The notes below the pieces were generated by a model. It was not told the DNA's origin. It worked only from the letters and a program-made list of their open reading frames with translations, and did no database searches. From the NCBI RefSeq assembly GCF_016863135.1, contig NZ_BOOH01000060.1:19439-83438 (forward strand): DNA of 64,000 bases. Direction: 5' to 3'. The position numbers and the translations under genes are program-made. This stretch comes from Planobispora longispora (GTDB lineage Bacteria > Actinomycetota > Actinomycetes > Streptosporangiales > Streptosporangiaceae). Of the stretch, positions 53,719 to 61,933 are shown piece by piece; positions within the stretch are counted from its first letter, which is position 1, and every line of letters starts with the position of its first letter.

Positions 53719-54273
53719 TCAGGCCCCGATGCCGCCGCGGAGCAGCTTCCACGCCAGTTCGGCGGCCTCGCGCCGGTCGGCGGCCGGTTTCTTGGAGAGG
53801 ATCCCGGCGACCATGCCGACGGCCAGCATCAGGTCGCCCGCGGTGAGGTCCGCCCGGATCCGGCCGGCCCGCCGGGCCTCGGCGAGCAGGCCGTCCAGCA
53901 GCCCCGCCACGTGGTCGCCGAGGCGCAGGATGCGCGGGTCGGCGGGGGACACGCTCACCATGTCGACGAACGCCGTCGAGGCGATCATCTGCTCGGTCAT
54001 CAGCGCCAGCATGGCGTCGAGGGTGGCGCCGGGCTCGGCGGCCAGCGCCTCCAGCTCCCTGACGCCGTCCTCGAAGACGGCCAGCGCCAGGCTGATCCGG
54101 TCGGGGAAGTGCCGGTAGAGGCTGCCCTGCCCGACCCTGGCCACACGGGTGATCGAGGTGAGCGGGGCCTCGTACCCGTCGCTGGCGAAGACCTCGCGGG
54201 CCGCCGCGATCAGCGCCGCCCGGTTCTCCGCCGCCGCGCTCGGCCCTCTGTTGACTCGACGCACCCCAGGCAT
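53719..54273 (-). CDS. TetR-family transcriptional regulator
   Basis: A 184-residue TetR regulator with the N-terminal HTH (AALIAAAREVFASDGYEAPL, SITRVARVGQGSLYRHFPDR) and a helical ligand-binding domain (a TetR_C SbtR-like pattern). ATG 54273 is preferred; the frame continues upstream to 54366 across two operators, which makes the longer form unlikely. Divergent from an SDR gene that it probably represses. Confidence 0.9.
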   Translation of the reverse strand: MPGVRRVNRGPSAAAENRAALIAAAREVFASDGYEAPLTSITRVARVGQGSLYRHFPDRISLALAVFEDGVRELEALAAEPGATLDAMLALMTEQMIASTAFVDMVSVSPADPRILRLGDHVAGLLDGLLAEARRAGRIRADLTAGDLMLAVGMVAGILSKKPAADRREAAELAWKLLRGGIGA

Positions 54274-54288
54274 AGCGGCTACGGTAGC

Positions 54289-54310
54289 AACCGGACGGCA
54301 TCGTCCGGTT
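54289..54310. promoter_or_regulatory. TetR operator, copy 1
   Basis: AACCGGACG-N4-CGTCCGGTT, perfect 9+9 bp, 15 bp upstream of the TetR start. Same AACCGGAC-N6-GTCCGGTT core as copy 2. Confidence 0.82.
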
Positions 54311-54362
54311 ATCGCGGTCAGCCTCCCCCTCTCGCTCGGACACGCCCTGGGTGGAGACGGCG

Positions 54363-54394
54363 CCAATAACCGGACGTAACTGTCCGGTTATTGG
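54363..54394. promoter_or_regulatory. TetR operator, copy 2
   Basis: CCAATAACCGGAC-N6-GTCCGGTTATTGG, perfect 13+13 bp, 50 bp upstream of the SDR start. Confidence 0.85.
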
Positions 54395-54444
54395 AAGGCC
54401 GTCGACGCCGCCCGGCCTCCGTTCCGCTCGAAAGGGACGCACAC

Positions 54445-55200
54445 GTGACCAGTTCCACCTTCGACAACCGCATCGCACTGATCACCGGGGCGGGCTCCGG
54501 GATCGGCCGGGCGATGGCCGTCGCGTTCGCCAAGGCCGGCGCCCGTGTGGTCGTGTGCGACGTCGACCTCGCGAGCGCCGAGCGCACCGCCGCCGACATC
54601 GGCGACGCCGCCGTCGCCGCGGCCGCCGACGTCTCCGACGAGACGTCGGTGGCCGCGCTGGTGGAGACCGCGATCGGCGCGTACGGCCGCATCGACGTGC
54701 TGTGCAACAACGCCGGGATCATGGACACCATGGCGCTGCCCGCCGACGTCACGGTCGGGCAGTGGGAGCGGGTTCTGCGCGTCAACCTGACCGGCACCTT
54801 CCTGGTCACCCACGCGGTCCTGCCGCACATGCTCGCCCAGGGCGGCGGCGCGATCGTCAACACCGCCTCCGAGGCCGGCATCCGCGGCGGCGCCGCCGGT
54901 GTCGCCTACACCGCCTCCAAGCACGGGGTCGTCGGACTGACCCGCAGCATCGCCTGGGCCTACGCCAAGGACGGCATCCGCTGCAACGCGATCCTGCCGG
55001 GGCCCACCGCGACCGGCATCGCCGCGAACCTGTCCTTCGACCCGGCCGGCCTGAACCGGCTCGCCCCGGTCCTCGCGCTCGGGGAGCGGATGGCCCAGCC
55101 CGAGCAGATGGCCGACGCCGCCCTCTTCCTGGCCTCCGAGGCCGCCTCGTTCGTCAACGGCGCCATCGTCCCGGTGGACGGCGGCTGGTCGGCGGCCTGA
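54445..55200 (+). CDS. short-chain dehydrogenase/reductase
   Basis: A 251-residue classical SDR. TGAGSGIGRAMA (cofactor), NNAGIMD, Ser in VNTASEAGIRGG, YTASKHGVVGL (YxxxK), and the C-terminal FVNGAIVPVDGGWSA. The Asp after the second strand (VCDVD) favours NAD(H). GTG 54445 with AAGGGA upstream. Divergent from TetR with two operators between; substrate not evident. Confidence 0.9.
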   Translation: MTSSTFDNRIALITGAGSGIGRAMAVAFAKAGARVVVCDVDLASAERTAADIGDAAVAAAADVSDETSVAALVETAIGAYGRIDVLCNNAGIMDTMALPADVTVGQWERVLRVNLTGTFLVTHAVLPHMLAQGGGAIVNTASEAGIRGGAAGVAYTASKHGVVGLTRSIAWAYAKDGIRCNAILPGPTATGIAANLSFDPAGLNRLAPVLALGERMAQPEQMADAALFLASEAASFVNGAIVPVDGGWSAA

Positions 55201-55237
55201 CGCGTTCCGTACCCCTGGGCGGAGGGAACGGCGCGAT

Positions 55238-55260
55238 TAATTAATCTACAATGTAAATGA
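55238..55260. promoter_or_regulatory. AT-rich patch with TACAATGTA
   Basis: A short AT-rich island (TTAATTAAT followed by TACAATGTA) in otherwise GC-rich DNA, about 85-105 bp upstream of the XRE-cupin gene. Looks like a promoter or regulator site. Confidence 0.4.
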
Positions 55261-55326
55261 AGTCGGTGATCACAACTTCGACACCGAGGGGTGTTCGATC
55301 TCAGGCGATTCCGCGACGAAAGATCA

Positions 55327-55341
55327 TGAGATATTTTCTCA
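55327..55341. promoter_or_regulatory. TGAGA-N5-TCTCA inverted repeat over -10 box
   Basis: Perfect 5+5 bp inverted repeat enclosing TATTTT (55332-55337), a possible -10 box placed seven bases before the GTG start of the XRE-cupin gene; candidate autoregulatory site. Confidence 0.45.
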
Positions 55342-55344
55342 GAT

Positions 55345-55938
55345 GTGGGAAACGTTGAGGAGCTCCCGGGTCACCCGGTCGGAGACGACGTGGAGACGCG
55401 GCTGGCCGTACGCCTGGCGGAGCTGAGGGCGGAGCGTGGCTGGTCGCTGGAGGAACTGGCCCGGCGGTCGGAGATCAGCCGCTCGACGCTGTCGCGGCTG
55501 GAGCGCGGCGAGATCAGCCCGACGGCGGCGCTGCTGGGCAGGTTGTGCGCGGTCTACCAGCGGACGATGTCGCGGCTGCTGGCCGAGGTGGAGCCGGAGC
55601 CTCCGCGGGTGGTGCGGGCCGGGGCGCAGGCGGTGTGGCGGGACGAGGCGTCGGGCTTCGAACGCAGGTCGGTCTCCCCGCCGCACCCGGGCCTGCGCGG
55701 CGAGGTCGTCGAGGGGATCCTCCGTCCGGGGGCGGACATCGCCTACGACGGACCGCCGGTCCCGGGGCTGGAGCAGCACATCTGGGTGCTGGAGGGCGCG
55801 GTGGAGATCACCGCCGACGGCCACGTGCACGAGTTGGAGGCCGGGGACTGCCTGCGGTTCCGGTTGTGGGGCCGTTCGCGGTTCCGCTGCCCGGGCCCCG
55901 GGCCGGTGCGTTACGCCCTGCTGGTGGTCCTGCCCTGA
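55345..55938 (+). CDS. XRE-family HTH + cupin regulator
   Basis: A 197-residue regulator with an XRE helix-turn-helix at about 20-75 (LAELRAERGWSLEELARRSE, ISRSTLSRLERGEISPTAAL) and a C-terminal cupin (LEQHIWVLEGAVEITADGHV, HELEAGDCLRFRL). The GTG at 55345 fits a leaderless message; the GTG at 55390 (CGGAGA upstream) is an alternative. Type often regulates a neighbouring metabolic or acetyltransferase gene; the GNAT gene follows after 163 bp. Confidence 0.88.
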   Translation: MGNVEELPGHPVGDDVETRLAVRLAELRAERGWSLEELARRSEISRSTLSRLERGEISPTAALLGRLCAVYQRTMSRLLAEVEPEPPRVVRAGAQAVWRDEASGFERRSVSPPHPGLRGEVVEGILRPGADIAYDGPPVPGLEQHIWVLEGAVEITADGHVHELEAGDCLRFRLWGRSRFRCPGPGPVRYALLVVLP

Positions 55939-55969
55939 CCGGTCCTTCCACGCGCTCCCCGGCTGCGGC

Positions 55970-56024
55970 GCCGCGTCGTGTGCCGGCCGCCGTCCCCGCC
56001 GCGTCGTGTGCGGCCGCCGTCCCC
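55970..56024 (+). repeat. 27/28-bp direct repeat
   Basis: Two adjacent near-identical units starting GCCGCGTCGTGTGC (55970 and 55998), differing by one base insertion, in the gap before the GNAT gene. Confidence 0.8.
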
Positions 56025-56059
56025 GTCTCACCGGAGAGGGAATCCCCGTCCGGCTTCTT

Positions 56060-56080
56060 CCCCACGCCTGAAGGCGGGGG
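56060..56080 (+). other. hairpin resembling an IS200/IS605 end
   Basis: CCCCACGCC-TGAA-GGCGGGGG, one bulged base in a stem of 8 pairs with a TGAA loop, 22 bp before the GNAT start. Similar hairpins occur at IS200/IS605 ends in actinomycetes, but no transposase is present. Confidence 0.3.
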
Positions 56081-56101
56081 CTCCACGTCTGGAGGAGAAC
56101 G

Positions 56102-56716
56102 ATGAACACCATCGACCGCCTGTCCGCCGAGGACTTCCCCGACAGCGTCGAGGAGCTCGCCGCGCTCCTGGCCGAGACCGTCGGCGACGGCGCCTCAATG
56201 GGCTTTCTGAACCCCTTCGACCAGGAGACGGCGGCCGTCTGGTGGAAGGCCCAGGCCCCGGCGGTGGCCGAGGGGAGCCTCGCCGTCTGGGTCTGCCGCG
56301 ACACCGGCGGCATCAGCGCCACCATCAGCCTGGTCCTGACCGGCAAGCCCAACGGGCGGCACCGCGCCGAGATCGTCAAGCTGATGGTCCACCCCGGCGC
56401 CCGCGGCCGGGGCCTGGCCCGCCGCCTGCTGGCCACCGCCGAGGCGGCCGCCGCCGAGGCCGGGATCGCCCTGCTGCTCCTGGACACCGAGACCGGCAGC
56501 GCCGCGGAACACCTCTATCTCGCCGAGGGGTGGACCCGCTACGGGATCGTCCCGGCCTACGCCGCCTCGCCGGACGGCCCCCTGAAGGACTGCAGCTTCT
56601 TCTACAAGCGGCTCGCCTCAGGGCCGGACCTGCCCGGTCACCTCGATCGCGACCGCGAGCTCACCGGTCTCCGGCCTCATCCAGCTGTCCGGCCAGCCGT
56701 TCCAGGCCGTCCCTGA
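56102..56716 (+). CDS. GNAT-family N-acetyltransferase
   Basis: A 204-residue acetyltransferase. The acetyl-CoA binding motif is VHPGARGRGLARRLL (about 99-113), preceded by the strand EIVKLMV and followed by LLLLDTETGSAAEHLYLAEG. GGAGGAGA gives a strong ribosome-binding site. The last 35 residues run past the fold and over the convergent TPR gene (56-bp overlap). Confidence 0.88.
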   Translation: MNTIDRLSAEDFPDSVEELAALLAETVGDGASMGFLNPFDQETAAVWWKAQAPAVAEGSLAVWVCRDTGGISATISLVLTGKPNGRHRAEIVKLMVHPGARGRGLARRLLATAEAAAAEAGIALLLLDTETGSAAEHLYLAEGWTRYGIVPAYAASPDGPLKDCSFFYKRLASGPDLPGHLDRDRELTGLRPHPAVRPAVPGRP

Positions 56717-57131
56717 TGAGCCGTCCGTACTCGTCGTCGCCCAGCGCGCCGATTCCGGCCCGCGCCTGCCGGAGGTGTTCACGGGCGCGGTCGAAATCGC
56801 CCAGCCTGCGATAGCACTCACTCAGGTTCAGGTGCAACGACGGATACCGGCCGGCCACTGAGAGCGGCACCCCGGCCTCGGCCACCCGCTCATCGGTGAC
56901 CAGGCCGGCGGCGGCGAGCGCCCGCAGATCCCACATCAGCTCCTGGTGCACGTCGTCCTGCACGTCGGCCATCGAGTGGGCGAGGACGCAAACGTGCAGC
57001 GGATCGCCCCGCTCGCCGCCGATGTCGTCCCAGATCTGCGCGAACAGGTCGCGGGCGGCTTCACGCCGACCTCGGTGGTGATGCAACTCCACCGCCTGGC
57101 CGATCCTCGTCATCGTCGGGTCGGTCGTCAT
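56661..57131 (-). CDS. tetratricopeptide-repeat protein
   Basis: A 156-residue helical protein with TPR-like pairs (EAARDLFAQIWDDIG, PSLHLNLSECYRRLGDFDRA, REHLRQARAGIGALG). ATG 57131 with GGAG 7 bp upstream is preferred to the ATG at 57146. Many actinobacteria carry such small TPR proteins of unknown role. Confidence 0.75.
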   Translation of the reverse strand: MTTDPTMTRIGQAVELHHHRGRREAARDLFAQIWDDIGGERGDPLHVCVLAHSMADVQDDVHQELMWDLRALAAAGLVTDERVAEAGVPLSVAGRYPSLHLNLSECYRRLGDFDRAREHLRQARAGIGALGDDEYGRLIRDGLERLAGQLDEAGDR

Positions 57132-57169
57132 CGGGGGCTCCTTCACCGTCGCGGGTGATCGCGGTCAGC

Positions 57170-58129
57170 CTACGCACCCGGTGTGGTTCCGGGCCGCCGC
57201 GGGCGGCCGAGGGCCTCGCGCTGCGACGGGGTGAGCAGGTCGGGCCGGGCGCCGACGGTGTAGGCGCCGGGCGCGACGCGCCGGAGGGCGAGGGGGCCCG
57301 CGACGTCGGGGCGCAGGGCGATGTCGTGCAGGGCGTCGGCGACGCGGTCCCGGGGCCAGTCCAGCGCGGTGGCCAGGCGCTCCGCGGTGAGCGGCGCGCC
57401 GGCGTGCGCGAGCGCGGCGAGCACCGTCAGCGCGTCCTCGACGGAGGCGTCGGGGGAGCCGCCGGCCATGTCGTCGCCGAGGCGCGCGAAGAACCGGCCC
57501 ATGCCGTCCAGCCGGGTTCCGGCGGGTGTGGCGGCGCCGAGGAGCCCGGCTCCCCGCCGGGCGGCGTCCGCCAGCGTCGTGTGGGTGCGGGCGCTCGTCA
57601 TCCAGGCCCGGAACCAGAGGTCGTCGTCGATGACGTAGCGCTCGCGCCGCCGGGGGTCGCGCTCGCGCCGTACGATCTCCAACTCCTCCAGATAGGCGAC
57701 GGCCTTCGACACCGACGCGGGGCTGACCTGCAGCCGCCGGACCAGGTCGGCGGCGGTCAGGGCGGCGGAGTCGGTGGTGAACAGGCAGGTGAACACCCGG
57801 GCCGCCATCCGGGGGAGCCCTGTCTGGACCATCAGCGCCGCGAACTGCTCGACGAAGTCGCGCACCGCCTCGGGGTCGCGCCCGCCGGCGTCGGCGGCGG
57901 CCGCCGGTCCCGGGGGCGAGGACGGCTTGGGCCGGCGGGCGCGCCACCCGGTGGCCTGGTGGGCGTGGTCGGCCCGGTAACCGGCGGGTCCGCCGTTGCG
58001 GGCCACCTCCCGGCTGACGGTGGACGTCGGCCGGCCCATCCGCCTGGCGATCTCGGCGTAGCCGAGCCCCTCGGCCAGCCCTGACGCGATGTCCCGGCGC
58101 TCCCCGTGGGTCAGCCTGCCTCCCGGCAT
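57170..58129 (-). CDS. transcriptional regulator: IS30-type HTH fused to GbsR/MarR-like winged helix
   Basis: A 319-residue protein. The first 45 residues match the HTH_38 domain of IS30 transposases (LTHGERRDIASGLAEGLGYA, EIARRMGRPTSTVSREVARN). From about 90 a GbsR/MarR-like winged helix follows (LTAADLVRRLQVSPASVSKA, VAYLEELEIVRRERDPRRRE), then a second winged-helix-like end. No transposase catalytic residues, so it is a regulator. Divergent from an ABC-2 exporter with operator-like repeats between. Confidence 0.8.
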   Translation of the reverse strand: MPGGRLTHGERRDIASGLAEGLGYAEIARRMGRPTSTVSREVARNGGPAGYRADHAHQATGWRARRPKPSSPPGPAAAADAGGRDPEAVRDFVEQFAALMVQTGLPRMAARVFTCLFTTDSAALTAADLVRRLQVSPASVSKAVAYLEELEIVRRERDPRRRERYVIDDDLWFRAWMTSARTHTTLADAARRGAGLLGAATPAGTRLDGMGRFFARLGDDMAGGSPDASVEDALTVLAALAHAGAPLTAERLATALDWPRDRVADALHDIALRPDVAGPLALRRVAPGAYTVGARPDLLTPSQREALGRPRRPGTTPGA

Positions 58130-58182
58130 CCGTGCTCGCCTCCCATCGCGCGGGGCCCGGCCCCTGTGCGTTCACCGTCAAA

Positions 58183-58240
58183 CCATTGCAACGATCATTG
58201 ACGGGCGTTGCGTTAGCTTACATCGCCATTGCAACAATCA
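58183..58240. promoter_or_regulatory. direct repeat in AT-rich divergent promoter region
   Basis: CCATTGCAACGATCA (58183-58197) and CCATTGCAACAATCA (58226-58240), 43 bp apart, within a 160-bp AT-rich stretch (58170-58330). Related GTTGCGTT/AACGCAAC elements lie between and after them. Probable binding sites of the divergent regulator. Confidence 0.6.
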
Positions 58241-58451
58241 CCACTGTTTATCCGCTCGAACAAAGAATTCTCTGGCTGCTCTCGTTGACCGTTTATGAAA
58301 CGCAACGTAGCTTTCGTGATTGTTAAACGGCTCGGGAGAAGAGCGCGCCATGACCGGCCGCTCTCCGGGGCCGCGCGGCCGGGCCCCGGCACGCCGCTCC
58401 GGTCCGTGGCCGGCGCGCCCCGCCGTGAGAGGTGAATCCGGTGAAGGCGAG

Positions 58452-59363
58452 ATGACGATGACGACGAGCAAGGAGATCGTGCTCGATGTCGAGGGCCTGC
58501 GCATGCGTTACGGCCCCGACGACGTCCTGCACGATGTGACGTTCCGCGCCTACCACGGGGAGGTGCTGGCCCTGCTCGGGCCGAACGGGGCGGGCAAGAC
58601 CACCACGATCGAGATCCTGGAGGGTTTCCGGACGCGCTCGGCCGGCCGCGTCCAGGTGCTCGGCGCCGATCCGGCGCACGGTGACGAGCGCTGGCGGGCC
58701 CGGCTGGGGATCGTGCTGCAGTCCTGGCGCGACCACGGCAGATGGCGGGTGCGTGAGCTCCTCGACCACCTCGGCGCCTATTACGCCCCTTACGCCACCG
58801 AGGCGATACCGCGACCGTGGCCGGCCGACGACCTCATCCGGGCGGTCGGCCTGACCGCGCACGCGGACAAGAAGATCAGGACGCTCTCCGGCGGGCAGCG
58901 CCGCCGCCTGGACGTGGCGATCGGCCTCGTGGGCCGCCCCGAGCTGCTGTTCCTGGACGAGCCCACCGCGAACTTCGACCCGCAGGCCCGGCACGAGTTC
59001 CACGACCTCGTACGCGGCCTCACCGACAGCCATCGGATCACCATCATGCTCACCACGCACGATCTGGACGAGGCGGAGAAGCTCGCCGACCGCATCGTCA
59101 TCCTGAACGGCGGGCGGATCATCGCCGACGGCTCCGCCGGCGAGCTGGCGCGGCGGATCGCCGGCGAGGACCGGGTGCGCTGGGTGTGCGACGGGCGGCG
59201 CTTCACGCACTCCACCGCCGAGTCGACCGCGTTCGTGCGCGGGCTGTTCGACCGGTACGGCGAGGCCCTCGGCGAGCTCGAGGTCCACCGGGCCTCCCTG
59301 GAGGACACCTACCTGACCCTGGTGCGCCAGGCCGAGTCCGGCCGGGGAGTGATGACCCGATGA
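58452..59363 (+). CDS. ABC transporter ATP-binding protein
   Basis: ATPase of an ABC-2 exporter, about 303 residues. Walker A GPNGAGKTTT, signature LSGGQRRRLDVAIGL, Walker B LLFLDEPTANFD and H-loop MLTTHDLDEAE, with a C-terminal DUF4162-like end. ATG 58452 (GAAGGCGAG upstream) is preferred over upstream in-frame ATG codons at 58320 and 58350, which add Arg/Gly/Pro-rich sequence. Confidence 0.9.
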   Translation: MTMTTSKEIVLDVEGLRMRYGPDDVLHDVTFRAYHGEVLALLGPNGAGKTTTIEILEGFRTRSAGRVQVLGADPAHGDERWRARLGIVLQSWRDHGRWRVRELLDHLGAYYAPYATEAIPRPWPADDLIRAVGLTAHADKKIRTLSGGQRRRLDVAIGLVGRPELLFLDEPTANFDPQARHEFHDLVRGLTDSHRITIMLTTHDLDEAEKLADRIVILNGGRIIADGSAGELARRIAGEDRVRWVCDGRRFTHSTAESTAFVRGLFDRYGEALGELEVHRASLEDTYLTLVRQAESGRGVMTR

Positions 59364-60208
59364 ACCCGGCCGTCACGGCGATCCGCACGGGCTGGACCCG
59401 CGGCCTCATCGAGTTGCGGCAGTCGTTCACCAACGGCGCCGACCTGCTGAACCACCTGCTGTGGCCGGTGCTGATGCTGATCGTCACCTTCTTCCTGCGC
59501 GATGTGGAGTTCGGGTCCACCGGCCTGCCGCTGGGCACCCTGGCCCTGCCGAGCATCCTGGGGATGAACGTGGCCGCCGTCATGGTCAGCATGAGCCAGC
59601 ACCTCACCGCCGACCGGGAGGACGGCACCCTGCTGCGGGCCAAGGCGACGCCGCACGGCGTGCGGGGATACCTGGTCGGCAAGGTCGTCGCGCTCTCCGG
59701 CGGCCTGCTGGCCGACCTCGCGATCTTCCTCATACCCGGGCTGTTCATCATCGGCGGCCTGGCGGCCGCCTCGGCGGGCTCCTGGCTCACTCTGGCCTGG
59801 GTGCTGGTGCTGGGCGTGGTCGCGGCCCTGCCCATCGGCGCGGTGCTGGGATCGGTGTTCACCGGCACGCGGAGCCAGGGACTGCTCCAGCTCCCGATCC
59901 TGGGCATGATCGGCATCTCTGGGATCTTCTACCCGATCACCTCCCTGCCGGAGTGGCTGCAGGCGATCGCCCAGGTCTTCCCGTTCTACTGGCTGGGCCT
60001 GGGCATGCGCTCGGCCCTGCTGCCGGACGCCGCGGCCGGGATCGAGATCGGCGCGTCCTGGCGGCATCTGGAGACCGCCGGCGTGCTGGCCGCCTGGGCC
60101 GTGCTCGGCCTGATCCTCGCCCCGATCGTGCTGCGCAGGATGGCCCGCAGGGAGTCGGGGTCGAGAGTGGCCGAGCGCAGGGAGAGGGCGCTGCAGCGGA
60201 TCGGGTGA
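59360..60208 (+). CDS. ABC-2 type transporter permease
   Basis: A 282-residue membrane protein with six hydrophobic segments and the ABC-2 signature region GISGIFYPITSLPEWLQAIA followed by QVFPFYWLGLGMRSALLP. ATGA overlap with the ATPase. Exporter of unknown substrate, probably controlled by the divergent regulator. Confidence 0.9.
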   Translation: MNPAVTAIRTGWTRGLIELRQSFTNGADLLNHLLWPVLMLIVTFFLRDVEFGSTGLPLGTLALPSILGMNVAAVMVSMSQHLTADREDGTLLRAKATPHGVRGYLVGKVVALSGGLLADLAIFLIPGLFIIGGLAAASAGSWLTLAWVLVLGVVAALPIGAVLGSVFTGTRSQGLLQLPILGMIGISGIFYPITSLPEWLQAIAQVFPFYWLGLGMRSALLPDAAAGIEIGASWRHLETAGVLAAWAVLGLILAPIVLRRMARRESGSRVAERRERALQRIG

Positions 60209-60299
60209 GGCCGTCCCCCCGGAGGCGCGGGGCCGGGCCCTCCCGGTGACGGCCGGGCGGATCCGGTGAGCCCGTTGAATCCCGCCTGGCCCTGGCCCT

Positions 60300-60323
60300 G
60301 GCCCCGGCGCCGCCGCCGGGGCC
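60300..60323. terminator. terminator between convergent genes
   Basis: GGCCCCGGCG-CCGC-CGCCGGGGCC, perfect 10-bp stem with 4-base loop, flanked by CCCTGG and GGGGCC simple repeats, between the permease and the convergent sigma factor gene. Confidence 0.75.
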
Positions 60324-60340
60324 GGGGCCGGGGCCTTCCC

Positions 60341-61597
60341 TCACCGGACGGACAGGTCGGCCCGGCGTGACAGCAGGAACGTGCGTTCCGGGTCGGTGCC
60401 GACGACCTCCAGCGCCCGGCCGTAGGCGTCCAGGGCCTCCCGCTCCCGGCCCAGGCGGCGCAGGAACTCCGCGCGGGTGGCGTGGAGCAGGTGATGGCGG
60501 CCCAGCGCCCGGTCCAGCCCTCCCAGGAGCTCCAGCCCCGCCTCGGGCCCGGAGGCCTCGGCGACCGCCACGGCGCGGTTGAGCCGGACCACCGCCGACC
60601 CGGTGAGCCGCTCCAGCTCGCCGTAGAGACGGGCGATGGCGGGCCAGTCGGTGTCCTGCGCGCGCACGGCGGTCGCGTGCTCGGCGGCGATGGCGGCCTG
60701 CAGCAGGTAGGGCCCGGGGAAGCGGTCGCCGCCGGAGCCCCCTTCCGCGTGTTCCGGGGCGCGGCCCTCGCGTCCCGGAACCGCCGCCAGCAGGGAGAGC
60801 GCCTCACGGATCTCCTCCCGGTGCCAGCGGGAGCGATCCTGCTCGGGCAGGCGGACCAGCTCGCCCGAGGGGCCGAGCCGGGCGTCGCGCCGGGCGTGGT
60901 GGCACAACATCAGCGCCAGCAGACCGTCCACCTCCGGGTCGGCGGGCAGCAGCTCGCGGAGCATCCGGCCCAGGGCGACCGCCTCGGCGGCGAGGTCGGC
61001 GCGGATGAGCCGGTCCCCGCCCGTCGCGGCGTACCCCTCCGTGAAGATCAGATAGACGGTCGCCAGCACCCCGTCGCGGCGCTCGGCCAGCTCCGGCCCG
61101 GCCGGGACGCGGTAGGGGATGCCCGCCTGGGCGATCTTCTTCTTGGCCCGGGTGATCCTGGCGGCCATGGTCGCCTCGGACACCAGGAACATCCGGGCGA
61201 TCTCGCGGGTGGTCAGACCGCCCACGCAGCGGAGCGTGAGGGCCACCCGCGCGTCCATGGACAGGGCGGGGTGGCAGCACGTGAAGATCAGCCGGAGCCG
61301 CTCGTCGGGGATGACGGAGGGGGGATCCGGGTCGTCGACGATCAGCAGGGGCAGCTTCCTGGCCGCCAGGGCGCCGTGCCGGAGCCGGTCCAGCGCGCGC
61401 CGGCGCGCCGCGGTGAGCAGCCAGGCGGGAGGGTTGCCCGGCGGCTCCGGAGACCAGGCGGCGACGGCCGCGGCGAAGGCGTCCTGCAGCGCCTCCTCGG
61501 CCAGGTCCAGGTCGCGCAGCTCGGCGGTGAGCAGGGCGAGCAGGCGCGCCCAGTGGTCCCGGTACGCCTGCTCGGCCGCTGTCACGCTCATATTCAC
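60341..61597 (-). CDS. ECF42-type RNA polymerase sigma factor
   Basis: A 418-residue sigma factor with regions 2 (LLALLTAELRDLDLAEEALQ, DAFAAAVAAW) and 4 (CVGGLTTREIARMFLVSEAT) and the long ECF42 C-terminal extension ([64 protein letters not shown]). Only distantly similar to the ECF42 factor at 50-51 kb. Start ATG overlaps the YCII gene stop (ATGA); two YCII genes precede it. Confidence 0.92.
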   Translation of the reverse strand: MNMSVTAAEQAYRDHWARLLALLTAELRDLDLAEEALQDAFAAAVAAWSPEPPGNPPAWLLTAARRRALDRLRHGALAARKLPLLIVDDPDPPSVIPDERLRLIFTCCHPALSMDARVALTLRCVGGLTTREIARMFLVSEATMAARITRAKKKIAQAGIPYRVPAGPELAERRDGVLATVYLIFTEGYAATGGDRLIRADLAAEAVALGRMLRELLPADPEVDGLLALMLCHHARRDARLGPSGELVRLPEQDRSRWHREEIREALSLLAAVPGREGRAPEHAEGGSGGDRFPGPYLLQAAIAAEHATAVRAQDTDWPAIARLYGELERLTGSAVVRLNRAVAVAEASGPEAGLELLGGLDRALGRHHLLHATRAEFLRRLGREREALDAYGRALEVVGTDPERTFLLSRRADLSVR

Positions 61598-61926
61598 CCT
61601 TGATACTCGACCACGGGACGGATCTCCACGATCTCCTCGGGGCAGGCCGTGGCGAACTCGATCGCCTCGTCCAGGTCCTTGGCCTCCACGAGGTAGAAGC
61701 CGCCCAGGTGCTCGACGGTCTCGGCGTAGGGACCGTCGGTGCGCAGCGTCTCGCCCGAGCCCTTGCGCAGGGTGACGGCGGTGGAGGAGAAGTCGAGCTC
61801 CTCGCCGCCGAGGTAGGCCCCGCGCCCGGTGAGCATCTCCGTGAACCGGACGTGCGCCTCGACCTGCTCCTCGGTGGCGGAGGCCCAGATCTTCTCGTCG
61901 CCGTACAGCAGCAGTGCGTATTTCAC
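61594..61926 (-). CDS. YCII-related (DGPF) protein
   Basis: A 110-residue YCII-fold protein (MKYALLLYGDEKIWA, TDGPYAETVEHLGGFYLVEA, DLDEAIEFATACP, VEIRPVVEY). Coupled to the sigma factor (ATGA) and 7 bp downstream of a second YCII gene. Part of an ECF42 module. Confidence 0.9.
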   Translation of the reverse strand: MKYALLLYGDEKIWASATEEQVEAHVRFTEMLTGRGAYLGGEELDFSSTAVTLRKGSGETLRTDGPYAETVEHLGGFYLVEAKDLDEAIEFATACPEEIVEIRPVVEYQG

Positions 61927-61933
61927 GGCGCCC

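Noticed and set aside
57165..58181. An alternative minus-strand frame over the IS30-HTH/MarR-like regulator.
   Set aside because: The frame at 57170-58129 gives two helix-turn-helix domains; this one gives only Arg/Pro-rich sequence.
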